Source of the DNA: GAS368 sp965227745
Lineage (GTDB): Bacteria; Verrucomicrobiota; Verrucomicrobiia; Opitutales; Opitutaceae
Direction: 5' to 3'
DNA: 64,000 nt
NCBI GenBank assembly: GCA_965227745.1
Contig: OZ245769.1
Coordinates: 4,650,001-4,714,000 of the forward strand
Shown: piece by piece, positions 25,728-34,723 of the stretch
How the letters are laid out: each line of letters starts with the position of its first letter
Position numbering within the stretch: the stretch's first letter is position 1
The notes under the pieces: generated by a model
What the model was told of the DNA's origin: nothing
The model's input: the letters and a program-made list of their open reading frames with translations, nothing else
Database searches by the model: none
Program-made: the position numbers and the translations under genes

Positions 25728-26699
25728 ATGAGCCTCACGATCTGGTGCAATGCCAAGTTTTCCGATGCCGACACGCAGCTCCTTGTCGAGGGCACGCGGG
25801 CGCACAAGCTGGTGTTTTCCGCCAACGCCTCCGCCTCGGTGCTCGTCGCGGGTCAGGCCGATCCCACGCTGGTCGGCGCCGATGTCGCTTTTGGCCAGCC
25901 CGATGCCACGCAGTGTCTCGCGCTGCCCAAGCTCCGCTGGGTGGAGGTGACGACCGCCGGCTACACGCGCTACGACACCCCGGAATTTCGGGAAGGCTTC
26001 AAGAACCGCGGATCCATTTTTTCCAACGTCTCACAAGTCTTCGCCGATCCCTGCGCGCAACATGTGATGGCGATGATGCTCGCGCTCGGCCGCCAGCTCC
26101 TGCCCTCGCACAAAGATCAAATCACCGATCACGCGTGGAACTACGCCCAGCGCCGCTATGATTCGCGGCTCCTCACCGGGCAGACGGTAGTGCTGCTGGG
26201 CTTCGGTGCCATCGGTCGCCGCCTCGCCGAGTTGCTTGCGCCTTTTGGCATGACGATCATCGCCGTGCGCCGTCAGGTGCGCAGTGAGCGTGGGGTCCGT
26301 GTGGTGCCGGAGGAATCGCTCAGCAGCGTGCTCGCGCAGGCCGATCACGTTGTGAACATCCTCCCGGACAACGCCAGCACCCGCAATTACGTCAACGCCC
26401 GCCGCCTCGCCTGCATGAAACCAAGCGCGCGTTTCTACAACGTGGGCCGCGGTACGACCGTCGACCAGAAGGCGCTGCTCGACGCTTTGAATACCGGTAA
26501 GCTCGCGCACGCATATCTCGATGTCTTCGAAATCGAGCCCTTGCCCGTCAACGACCCGCTCTGGACCGCGCCCAACTGCTGGGTGACGCCGCACACGGCC
26601 GGTGGCCGCCACGACCAAGACACGGCCATCGTGCAGCACTTCCTCGCCAACCTCGCCGCCTTTGAGCGCGGCGGGGAGATGGTGGATCGCGTGGTGTAG
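25728..26699 (+). CDS. D-2-hydroxyacid dehydrogenase family protein
   Basis: A 323-residue NAD(P)-dependent D-isomer-specific 2-hydroxyacid dehydrogenase. The nucleotide-binding loop is VVLLGFGAIGRRLAELL near residue 155, followed by a basic segment (AVRRQVRSERG) after the second strand that could accept NADP. The catalytic set appears as Arg in ADHVVNILPDNAST and NVGRGTTVDQ, then Glu in DVFEIEPLP, and His in WVTPHTAGG. The N-terminal 100 residues form the substrate domain (VEVTTAGYTRYDTPEF). The reaction is reversible reduction of a 2-keto acid such as glyoxylate or hydroxypyruvate. It is cytoplasmic and follows the lipoprotein gene by 113 bases on the same strand, so partial co-transcription is possible. 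Confidence 0.88.
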   Translation: MSLTIWCNAKFSDADTQLLVEGTRAHKLVFSANASASVLVAGQADPTLVGADVAFGQPDATQCLALPKLRWVEVTTAGYTRYDTPEFREGFKNRGSIFSNVSQVFADPCAQHVMAMMLALGRQLLPSHKDQITDHAWNYAQRRYDSRLLTGQTVVLLGFGAIGRRLAELLAPFGMTIIAVRRQVRSERGVRVVPEESLSSVLAQADHVVNILPDNASTRNYVNARRLACMKPSARFYNVGRGTTVDQKALLDALNTGKLAHAYLDVFEIEPLPVNDPLWTAPNCWVTPHTAGGRHDQDTAIVQHFLANLAAFERGGEMVDRVV

Positions 26700-26877
26700 T
26701 GAGAACGTGGATACGGTGGCGTGCGGCTTGTGGGCTTTGGGACATTCGATCCATGAGTCTTGAAGCCGGTCCACTTTTCGACGGCGGTGGGAACGCGCCG
26801 CCCCGTTCGAGCCTCGCGCTGGTCCGTCATCAGACCAGCGCCTGTAAGTAGGCGGTCAGCTTGGCTGTCGCGGCGCC

Positions 26878-29013
26878 CTAATTTTTCACTGTGGCCAAAG
26901 CGATTTTAGCGAGGGCTTCGCGCGCCTGCGAACTAGAGGGATCGAGGCGGAGCACGGCTTCGTAGTGGGAGCGGGCTTCCCCCAGTTGGCCTTCGGCGAG
27001 CTGCAGGGAGGCGAGGTTGAGGCGGGCGTCGAGGTAGTCGGGCTTGGTGCGCACGGCGGCTTCGAACTGGGCGCGGGCCTCGGTGCGGCGGTTGGCTTGG
27101 AGCAAGATGATCCCGAGATTATTGGCAGCTTCGGCGGCAGCGGGATCGAGGCGGAGGGCGGCTTGGTAGTGGGTCGCGGCTTCGTCGAGGCGGCGGGAGA
27201 AGGCCAAGGCGTTGCCGAGGATGTAGTGGGTGTTGGCCGAATCGGACCGGAGCTGCAGCGAGCGTTGCAGGTGGGTGATGGCCTCGTCATGACGGCCGAG
27301 TTGGGAAAGCACGAAGCCGAGATTGCCGTGGGCATCGGCGGAGTCGGGTGAGAGTTGGAGCGCCTTCTCGTAGTGAGCGATGGCATCGCCTGTGCGGCCG
27401 GATTGGAAGAGAAGATTCGCAAGGCTATTGTGCGCGACGGCGAGGCTGGCGTTGAGACGCAGGGCTTCCTCAAGGTGCGGCACCGCCTCCTGCGGGCGGC
27501 CGGTGCGGATGAGGGCGTTGGCGAGATTGGTGTGGGCGTCGGCGCGCCACGGCTCGATTTTCAGCGCGGCTTCGTAGACGGCGACGGCTTCGGTGGGGCG
27601 ATTGGCGCGGTCGAGCAGCGTGCCGAGATTATAGTGCGTTTCGGCCAGGGTCGGGTCGAGTTGGAGCGACGTTCGGTAGTGCTGGATCGCGGCGTCGTAC
27701 TGCCCAGTATCGGTGAGCGCGGAAGCGAGGGAATTATGCGCGCGCCAGTTGGCGGGACGCTTTTGTGCGGTGTCGGTCCAGAGGCTGACGGCACTGCGGT
27801 AGGTATCGTTGCGTGCGTGGGTGGCGAGACCGAGGAGCAGCGCGAGGGTGGTGAGGATAGCGAAGGCGCGGCGCTGCAGGAAGTGAAAGGCGGTGAGCAC
27901 GACGAGCGTGATGATCGCGGCGAGTGGCACGTAGACGCGATTCTCCGCGACCATCTGGCGGACGATCGGCACGATGCCCGACGTGGGGGCTAGGATGAGC
28001 AGAAACCACGCACCGAGAACTCCGTACCGCGGCCGGCGCCACAGCGCGTAAAGCGTGAGAGTAGCGAGTGCGAGCACTGCGATGAAGTACGGCCAAGTTG
28101 TGACTTGATCGATAACCTTGGGACCGTAGTCGAAGACGAGCGGGCTCGGCCACAGCGAGAGCCGCAGGTAGGTGAAGATCGCGTAGCCTCCGCCCAGCGT
28201 GTAGTCCCACCATTTGATCTTTGTGGCAAAGCCCACGCCGCGCGTTTCGAGTCCCATCATCAAGTAGGCGAGAAGCAGCCACGTCGCGGCGAGTGCGACG
28301 TAGAATTTCCACCGCTGCCGCCACGCAGCGGCGAAGCTGCCGGCGACAAAAGTGCGGTCATAGAGGAGCGCCAGCAGCGGGGCGGTGACCATCACTTCCT
28401 TGCTCGCCATGCCGAGTGCGCAGGCCGTCACGGAGAGTGTGAACCATAAGCGCGGGGCGCGGGCGTCGGTCGTCACGCTGCGGGCGAAGCAGTAGAGCGT
28501 GAGAAAATAGGCGAGCCCCATGAGCGATTCGGTGCGCTGGGAGATGTAGTTTACAGTGATCGATTGCACCGGATGCAGTGCCCACAGGCCGGCGATGGCG
28601 AGCGCGAGCCACGTAGCCCTAGGGCCAAAGCGCGCTTGGAGCGATGGCAGCAGCAACGTGCGCCGCACGAGCCCGAATAGGGCGAGCGCAGCCAAGGTGT
28701 GGATGAGGAGATTGCCCGCGTGGTAGCCCCAGACGGCGTCGCCACCGAGGGCGTAGTTGAGAGCGAGGGTGAGATTGGCGAGGGGGCGGCCACCCGTGCC
28801 AGCAGTGGCGGGTGGCGAGAGGACGGAACTCGGAGGCCAGAGGTGGCGGATGGAGGGATTTTCCGCGATCGAGGTTCCGTCGTCGAAGACGAAGGGGCCG
28901 GAAAAACTATTGGCGTACGCGAGCACGACGGCCGCCACGAGCAGCGCCGCTGACCGCCACACGGACCGCGCGGAAGCGGGCGCAGTGGCAACGGTGGAGC
29001 GAGGAGATGTCAT
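26878..29013 (-). CDS. Membrane-embedded TPR protein, TMTC-like (predicted GT-C superfamily)
   Basis: A 711-residue protein in two parts. Residues 1-420 carry about ten membrane helices, with the motif FVFDDGTSIAENPSIRHLWP near residue 45, the first-loop DD-containing motif found in GT-C glycosyltransferases such as TMTC mannosyltransferases. Residues about 430-711 form eight consecutive 34-residue tetratricopeptide repeats (each with the A-x-x-x-L-x-x-x-L and Y-x-x-A-L-x-L-x-P pattern). In eukaryotic and bacterial relatives this design adds mannose or other sugars to proteins; here the function is inferred. The start at 29013 precedes the first hydrophobic helix; the longer frame would add an implausible Pro/Ser-rich leader through a repeat element. 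Confidence 0.8.
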   Translation of the reverse strand: MTSPRSTVATAPASARSVWRSAALLVAAVVLAYANSFSGPFVFDDGTSIAENPSIRHLWPPSSVLSPPATAGTGGRPLANLTLALNYALGGDAVWGYHAGNLLIHTLAALALFGLVRRTLLLPSLQARFGPRATWLALAIAGLWALHPVQSITVNYISQRTESLMGLAYFLTLYCFARSVTTDARAPRLWFTLSVTACALGMASKEVMVTAPLLALLYDRTFVAGSFAAAWRQRWKFYVALAATWLLLAYLMMGLETRGVGFATKIKWWDYTLGGGYAIFTYLRLSLWPSPLVFDYGPKVIDQVTTWPYFIAVLALATLTLYALWRRPRYGVLGAWFLLILAPTSGIVPIVRQMVAENRVYVPLAAIITLVVLTAFHFLQRRAFAILTTLALLLGLATHARNDTYRSAVSLWTDTAQKRPANWRAHNSLASALTDTGQYDAAIQHYRTSLQLDPTLAETHYNLGTLLDRANRPTEAVAVYEAALKIEPWRADAHTNLANALIRTGRPQEAVPHLEEALRLNASLAVAHNSLANLLFQSGRTGDAIAHYEKALQLSPDSADAHGNLGFVLSQLGRHDEAITHLQRSLQLRSDSANTHYILGNALAFSRRLDEAATHYQAALRLDPAAAEAANNLGIILLQANRRTEARAQFEAAVRTKPDYLDARLNLASLQLAEGQLGEARSHYEAVLRLDPSSSQAREALAKIALATVKN

Positions 29014-29149
29014 GCGCAGTCGGACGATGAAGGCGGCCTGCGGCCAAGTTCCAGATTTTTTGCCGAAGATGGAGCGGCGAGGCGAAGAGGCGGAAGGTAG
29101 AAGTCGGCTACCGGGCAATGGACTATTTGGTGGCCCCACGTGCCACAAT

Positions 29150-29176
29150 CCATCGCCTGCAAGCAGGCTCCCACCT
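29150..29176. repeat. Repeat arm CATCGCCTGCAAGCAGGCTC
   Basis: A short element abutting the stop codon of the transglutaminase gene at 29176. It contains the hairpin GCCTGCAAGCAGGC. Related, more diverged inverted arms lie at 62226-62309. Confidence 0.55.
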
Positions 29177-30072
29177 CAGGACTTCGCCGGTTCTTCGGCG
29201 GGCTCCACCGTGATCGCGGTGGCGAGGGTGTGGCGGCCGCCGCCGGTGAAGAGGCCCTTGACCGGGCTGACGTCCGAGAAGTCGCGGCCGCGCGCCACGA
29301 CGATGTGGCCGGTGGCGACGAAGCAGTTGTTGGTCGGATCGTAGTCGACCCACCCGGTGCCGGGAATGAAGACGGACACCCAGGCGTGCGAGGCATCGGC
29401 GCCGCGCAGGCGAGGTTTGCCGGGCGGGGGCGTCGTCAGGAGATAGCCGCTTACATAGGCGGCGGGGAGACCGTGCTGCCGCACGCAACTGATGAAGAGA
29501 TGGGCGAAGTCCTGACAGACGCCGCGCTTGTGTTCGAGCACCTCGGCGATGGGCGTGGAGATGGTCGTAGCCTTGGAATCGAAGGTGAACTTCTCGCTGA
29601 AGCGGACGCCGAGCGCGGCGAGCCATTGCAGCGACGGTGGATCATCCGCGTCGAGCCCGGCGGCCCACTCGCGGGCGGCGGGGAGAAGGGGGATTTTGGG
29701 CGACTCGTGGAGGAATTGTTCGAGCGCGAATTCGGAGCCGTCCGCGATGGCGGCGGCGACTTGCGTTCGCGCGGCGGAGAGCGAAGGCGTGAGGCCGGGC
29801 ATCGGCAGCACGGGTTCGTCGCGGCGCACCACGCTGCGGCTCGTGATCGAGAGTTCGATGTGCGGCTCGCGGAGCGTGAAGAGGTGGTGCTTGTTGCCGA
29901 AGATATCGGGGCGCGTCGTGAGGTCGACGGGATGGGGGCGGATTTCGAGCTCGAAGGTATTGCAGTGCTGCACCGCCTCGTGGCGCGGCTGCAGGTGCAA
30001 CGACTGCCAGGCGGCGGTGGCCGAGGAGTTGTGGCGGTAGCGCGTGTGGTGCGTGACGCGGTAGGTCGGCAT
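29176..30072 (-). CDS. Transglutaminase-like family protein (bacterial N-domain + core)
   Basis: A 298-residue protein with an N-terminal beta-sandwich (MPTYRVTHHTRYRH, WQSLHLQPRHE) and a papain-like transglutaminase core. The catalytic triad is visible as C186 in KRGVCQDFAH, H229 in DASHAWVSV and D245 in WVDYDPTN. No signal peptide is present. This protein type regularly sits with circularly permuted ATP-grasp/Alpha-E proteins and DUF2126 proteins, as it does here: the ATP-grasp gene precedes it by 12 bases. In the published amidoligase-cluster model the transglutaminase-like enzyme cleaves (or transfers) the peptide bond made by the ATP-grasp enzyme. The exact substrate is not known. Confidence 0.92.
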   Translation of the reverse strand: MPTYRVTHHTRYRHNSSATAAWQSLHLQPRHEAVQHCNTFELEIRPHPVDLTTRPDIFGNKHHLFTLREPHIELSITSRSVVRRDEPVLPMPGLTPSLSAARTQVAAAIADGSEFALEQFLHESPKIPLLPAAREWAAGLDADDPPSLQWLAALGVRFSEKFTFDSKATTISTPIAEVLEHKRGVCQDFAHLFISCVRQHGLPAAYVSGYLLTTPPPGKPRLRGADASHAWVSVFIPGTGWVDYDPTNNCFVATGHIVVARGRDFSDVSPVKGLFTGGGRHTLATAITVEPAEEPAKS

Positions 30073-30084
30073 GGCGGGTGCGGC

Positions 30085-32553
30085 TTACTGCGGCGGCTCC
30101 GTGTGGATGAAGTACACCTGCGTGACCCGGTCGCTGATCTCCGCGAGCGTGGAGGAGGCCTCGTTCAGGAAGCCGTTGATCTGCGCGGGCGTGGCGGCGA
30201 GCGCGGTGGCATCGAGCAGGCGGACGCGGCTTACGAGACGGAAGGCGGTGGCGCGCAGCGCGGCGACTGAACGCGGCGCGAGATCCTCGGGGAGCGCCGT
30301 GAGATGCTCGTTGAGGTGATCGGCGATCCAGCGGAGACCGCGGGGATTTTCCGCCGCGGCGAAAAGCCACGAAAGGACGGAGGCGGGCTGGAAAGCGCCA
30401 TGATACGTCGAGCGGTAGCTGAAAAGCGAGTCCGCGAAATGCAGCAGCGTCTGCATGCGAAACTCCGTGGGCGTGCCGCGACCTAGCAGGTGGCGGGCGA
30501 GGAAGATCAGTTGCTGCCCGCGCTCAAGGTGGCGTCCCAACATGAGGAAGCGCCACGCGGTGTCGTGTGCGAGCGTCTCGTTGGCGATGGTCTCGAGCGC
30601 TGTGAGATGGGGCGTGAGGTCCGAAGGCTCGGGTGGCTCGGGGGACTCGAGGGCGGCGCGAAGATGGCGCAGGCTGCGCCAGGCCTCAGGGGGTAGGCGG
30701 ACTTTGGCCTGGTCGAGATTGCGGACGAGGCTCGATAGATTCGAAGCGAGGCTGGCGGGCAGCGCGGGATCATCGAGCGAGTCATTCAGCAGGGCGTCGA
30801 GTTGCTCCAGCGAAGCGGAAGGAGGGATTCGCGTCCCGAGAGATTCGAGGAGGAGGCGCAGCGCGGCATCGGCGACGGCGGGATCGAGGGCGGCGATCTC
30901 GTCGCGCAACAGCGGGTCGAGTTTTTCGAAGAGCTTGGTGAGCTGCGAGGTGCGCTCGAGGTAGCGGCCGAGCCAGAAAAGATTGTCGGCGAGACGGCTC
31001 GGGGTGTCGTTGGGGCGGTAGACGATGTCGGCGAGCGCACTGGCGGGCGGGACTGGCGTGGGCTTGCCGGCATGGAGGACCCACGTGTCCTTCGTGACGC
31101 CGCCGTGTTGGAGGGTCACGAGGGCGTCGTCGCCGCCGGGATGAAAACGCGTGAGGCCGCCGGGCATGACGCGGTACTCGCCATCTTCCCACGCGACGAA
31201 GAGTCGCAGCACAAACGGCGCGGGCTTCAGTGTACCGTCGATCCAGGCCGGCGTGGTCCCGAGGTGGACGCGTTCTTGGCCACAGTAGGCCCACGGGCGG
31301 GCGCTGATTTCCTTCGCGAGCGATGCGCGCTCTTCCTCGCCGAGGAATTGGCTGAAGCGGGTGGTCGAAAGGCCGGGCTCGCGAAAGGTCGGCTTGATCA
31401 CCAGCGAATCGAAATTCTCCAGCACGTAGTCGTGCGCCTCGCGTTGACCGCACCACCAGGTCGCAACGCTCGGCAGACTCATTTCTTCATGGAGCACCTC
31501 GCGACAAAGCGAAGGGAGAAACGCCAAGAGCGCGGTGGTCTCGAGCGCCCCGCTGCCGAGCTGATTGGCCAAGGCGACGCGTCCGCCGTGCGCGGCGTGA
31601 ACGAGGCCCGGCACGCCCAGTAGCGAGTGACCATGCAATTCCAGCGGATCGCAGAATGCGGAGTCGACGCGCCGCAAAATCGAATCGACGCGTCGCAGGC
31701 CGCCGACGGTGCGCAGGAAGACTTGGCGGTCGCGCGTGGTGAGATCGGCGCCTTCCACCAGCGGGTAGCCGAGGTAGCGCGCGAGGTAAGCCTGTTCGAA
31801 ATACGCTTCGTTGGCCGGACCGGCGGTGAGGAACACGACGCGCGGGTCTTCTCCGTGGCGCACGGGCGACATTTGCTCGAGGGAATTGCGGAACCCGCGG
31901 AAAAACTCGTAGAGCCGCTCCACCGGCGCACCGTGAAACACCTGCGGTAGCACCTGGCGGGTGAGGATGCGGTTTTGCAGCGAGTAGCCGAGGCCGGACG
32001 GCGCATCGATGCGGTCGCGCAGCACCCACCACTGGCCATCTGGCGAGCGCGCGATGTCCACGGCATACGTGTGGAGCATGATGTCGCGCGGGCGCCCGAG
32101 CCCGACGCAGGGCCGCAGAAATTCCGGGTTGGCCATCGCGAGCGCGGCGGGAATGGAGCCGTTGCGCAGGAGCGTTTGCGGCCCGTAGAGATCGCGCAGC
32201 AATTCGTTGAGGAGACGAGCGCGTTGACGGAGGCCGGTATTGAGCGTGGCCCAATCTTCGGCGGAGATAAGCATTGGCACCGCGTCGAGCGGCCAAGCTT
32301 GCGCATCGGAGCGCTCACCGGCGTAGACGTTCATGCTCACATCCTGCTCGATGATCGCGCGCTGGCAGGCGGCGTGGGCCGTGCGGAGGATCACCGACGC
32401 GTTGGGCCCGACCTGCTGAAAAAACTCCGCCCACGGCGCGCGGAGCATGCCATCCGGCGCCCGGCATTCGTCATACCGGCCCGCAGTAGGAGTGTAGCCG
32501 ACAAAGGGATCGGCGACAGTCGCGGCTGAAGGCGGAGTGGAAGCGGACGACAT
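30085..32553 (-). CDS. Fused circularly permuted ATP-grasp and Alpha-E domain protein
   Basis: An 822-residue fusion. Residues about 60-490 are the circularly permuted ATP-grasp (CP_ATPgrasp), with RQRARLLNELLRDLYGPQ, HTYAVDIARSPDGQWWVLRDRIDAPSGLGYSLQNR and LVIKPTFREPG recognisable; residues about 505-822 are the helical Alpha-E domain beginning with RLADNLFWLGRYLERTSQL. In many genomes the two are separate adjacent genes; here they are fused. ATP-grasp enzymes of this group are predicted to form peptide or isopeptide bonds; Alpha-E is thought to bind substrate or partner. It is encoded 12 bases before the transglutaminase gene, indicating one operon, with TIR-TPR and DUF2126 genes upstream. 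Confidence 0.92.
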   Translation of the reverse strand: MSSASTPPSAATVADPFVGYTPTAGRYDECRAPDGMLRAPWAEFFQQVGPNASVILRTAHAACQRAIIEQDVSMNVYAGERSDAQAWPLDAVPMLISAEDWATLNTGLRQRARLLNELLRDLYGPQTLLRNGSIPAALAMANPEFLRPCVGLGRPRDIMLHTYAVDIARSPDGQWWVLRDRIDAPSGLGYSLQNRILTRQVLPQVFHGAPVERLYEFFRGFRNSLEQMSPVRHGEDPRVVFLTAGPANEAYFEQAYLARYLGYPLVEGADLTTRDRQVFLRTVGGLRRVDSILRRVDSAFCDPLELHGHSLLGVPGLVHAAHGGRVALANQLGSGALETTALLAFLPSLCREVLHEEMSLPSVATWWCGQREAHDYVLENFDSLVIKPTFREPGLSTTRFSQFLGEEERASLAKEISARPWAYCGQERVHLGTTPAWIDGTLKPAPFVLRLFVAWEDGEYRVMPGGLTRFHPGGDDALVTLQHGGVTKDTWVLHAGKPTPVPPASALADIVYRPNDTPSRLADNLFWLGRYLERTSQLTKLFEKLDPLLRDEIAALDPAVADAALRLLLESLGTRIPPSASLEQLDALLNDSLDDPALPASLASNLSSLVRNLDQAKVRLPPEAWRSLRHLRAALESPEPPEPSDLTPHLTALETIANETLAHDTAWRFLMLGRHLERGQQLIFLARHLLGRGTPTEFRMQTLLHFADSLFSYRSTYHGAFQPASVLSWLFAAAENPRGLRWIADHLNEHLTALPEDLAPRSVAALRATAFRLVSRVRLLDATALAATPAQINGFLNEASSTLAEISDRVTQVYFIHTEPPQ

Positions 32554-32656
32554 CGAAGTAGGTTAGTTTTATGCGGGCAACGCAGACAGCAAGCAGTGAG
32601 CGCGCCGAAAATTAGCGCCGGGCCGACCGAGCAATAGGCGCAGCCGAGTTGCGAAG

Positions 32657-34594
32657 TTACGGGTTGGACGCGCTCCGTCGGGCTTGGGCCTCGGCGAGCA
32701 AAGTCTCAAACTCCGGCTGCCCGCGAAGTTTATCCCACCACGGGTCGAGCATGAGCAAGGCGTCGGTGAGGAAGGAATTATAGTTTAGCGACTCGCGCAG
32801 GTAGGGCACCGCGCGGCGGGCATCGCCCCGGGCGGCGTAGTAGCGGGCCAACTGACGGGAATTCCAGTGGTTGAGCTCCTCGCGCCAGGCGGACTCGATC
32901 GGGGCAAACACTTGGTCCGCTTCCTGGTCCTTGCCCAGCCAAGCGAGGGTGATGGCGAGGAAGAGGGATTCGACGGCGTTCGGCTGGTCGATCAGGCGCT
33001 TGCGCTGGACCGCTTCCGCCTCGAGCCATTCTTGCCGCGCGAGGGCCTCCTTGCCGGCGAGGCGGTACGCCAGCCCGGTGGACCAGCCCTTGGGGCCATC
33101 GACCACGCTGTCTTCGAAATAAAGGCGGGAGGTGACCTTGGCGGCCGCCAGCACGCGCTCGGGCTTCCGCTCCAACAGCCCGCCCAACATGGAAACAAAC
33201 ACGACGCGATCCTCGGTGCGATCCGACATCGGCATCGTCTCCAAGCGATCGAGGAAAGTTCGCATGCGGACGAGATCACCGGGGCCGGCGGCTTCCCAGA
33301 CGGCCCGATAAACCAGGGCGGAGGCAAACGGCTGCTCGGCGATGGCGGCATCGAGTTGCTGCACGCCCAGCACCAGATTCGCCGGGGCCACCGGTTCAAG
33401 CAGTGTGCCGAGGCCGACGTAGTTGTTGGCAAGTTCGTACCGGCAGAGAGCGTTTTTCGGAAACCGCCGCACCGCTTCGTGCATGATTTCCATCGACTCC
33501 GCTTTTTTATTTTGGACGCGCAGGGCGCGGCCCAAGAGGAGCCAACTGCGACTGTTGTCGGCCGAGGCGGCGATGGCCTGACGGCAGACTTTTTCCGCTT
33601 CAGCGGGCGAGCGCTGCTTTTCGAAGACGCTGGCGAGGGCGTTCAGCGCGTCAGGGTCGTTCCCGTCGAGAGCGAGGGCGTGGTTGGCGTCGGTTTGCAC
33701 CTGCTGCAGACGCCGCGTGCTCACATCCCAATTGCGCATGAGGTAGCAGCCGCGTACCCAAGCCAGCACGGCCCACGCGCGAGCGGAGTCGGGCTCGAGG
33801 CTCGTGGCGCGCTGGACGTAGGTGTCAGCCGCAGCCAACTCCTCGCGGGTGAAACCTAGTTTCTGGGTGACCGCGTAGGCCTTGAGCACGAGCTGGGCGG
33901 CTTCGGTCGGAGCCGGCGCGGAGACGAGGGCGGGTTTCGCGGCTTCTGGTTTGGTGAGGGTCGGCGAGTGTGCCGTGGGTTGAGGAGTGGAGCGCAGGGC
34001 GAAATAACCGCCGAGCCCAAGCACCGCGACGCCGGCTGCGCCGATGGCCCACCGCAGCACGGCTGAGCGACGGGAAGGAGCGGAAGAGTGAGGAACGGCC
34101 TTTCCGACGTCTCGCGCGGGCCGTGGAACGGACACAAACGGCGCGGTGGTGGCGGAGGGCGGGGGCTCGAGCAGTTTTTTTACGCGGTCGCAAAACGACG
34201 GAGGCGTTTCGCCGCCGGGCAGGCGCGTCCACTGCACGGCGCGAAACTCCTCCGGGACCAGGGCCGACTCGTCGCGGGTCGTATCGATCACCACCGGCAC
34301 GAGAAATGGCGTGCCATCGGCGATGGCTTGGGTGCGCTGCGCGGCGAGCTTCCACTCGATGCGAAAATATCCCTCGCGCCGCGTCTGCGTGGCCCGCGAA
34401 ATCACCGGCACGAAAAGCGCGCAGGTCTTGATCTGATTGCGGATCTTGGCGTCCCACGCGTCCCCACCGACGAGTTCATTCCGGTCAAACCACACCTCGA
34501 CGCCGGCCGTGCGCAGGGCATCCGCGAGACGTTGCACCGCCTCCGCGTCCTGCGACGCGTAGCTGAGAAACACGGCTGAGGGGGACGAGGACAC
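32657..34594 (-). CDS. TIR domain protein with one membrane segment and TPR region
   Basis: A 645-residue protein. Residues 6-140 are a TIR domain of the TIR_2 type (VFLSYASQDAEAVQRLADAL, GVEVWFDRNELVGGDAWD, CALFVPVISRATQTR). Glu80 in FRIEW is positioned where catalytic Glu residues of NAD-cleaving TIRs lie. A single membrane helix follows at about 179-200 (LRWAIGAAGVAVLGLGGYF), placing TIR inside and the 440-residue C-terminal part outside. That part is TPR-like, with Ala-rich helices such as DPDALNALASVFEKQRSPAEAEKV. The GTG start at 34594 gives MSSSPSAVFLSYAS-type N-terminus. It sits inside a peptide-ligation cluster on the same strand, an uncommon neighbour. Whether it is a defence, signalling or scaffolding protein is open. 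Confidence 0.88.
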   Translation of the reverse strand: MSSSPSAVFLSYASQDAEAVQRLADALRTAGVEVWFDRNELVGGDAWDAKIRNQIKTCALFVPVISRATQTRREGYFRIEWKLAAQRTQAIADGTPFLVPVVIDTTRDESALVPEEFRAVQWTRLPGGETPPSFCDRVKKLLEPPPSATTAPFVSVPRPARDVGKAVPHSSAPSRRSAVLRWAIGAAGVAVLGLGGYFALRSTPQPTAHSPTLTKPEAAKPALVSAPAPTEAAQLVLKAYAVTQKLGFTREELAAADTYVQRATSLEPDSARAWAVLAWVRGCYLMRNWDVSTRRLQQVQTDANHALALDGNDPDALNALASVFEKQRSPAEAEKVCRQAIAASADNSRSWLLLGRALRVQNKKAESMEIMHEAVRRFPKNALCRYELANNYVGLGTLLEPVAPANLVLGVQQLDAAIAEQPFASALVYRAVWEAAGPGDLVRMRTFLDRLETMPMSDRTEDRVVFVSMLGGLLERKPERVLAAAKVTSRLYFEDSVVDGPKGWSTGLAYRLAGKEALARQEWLEAEAVQRKRLIDQPNAVESLFLAITLAWLGKDQEADQVFAPIESAWREELNHWNSRQLARYYAARGDARRAVPYLRESLNYNSFLTDALLMLDPWWDKLRGQPEFETLLAEAQARRSASNP

Positions 34595-34723
34595 GAGCGA
34601 AGCGGGGGAGCGGACGGCGCGAACGATCTGGGGTGACCGCCGAGGGGCGGGTGAAAAAGCAGGCTGGCGGCACGGAGCCGCCAGCCCACAGAAGCTGGAC
34701 TAACTGGAAAAGCGGAGCGTGGG

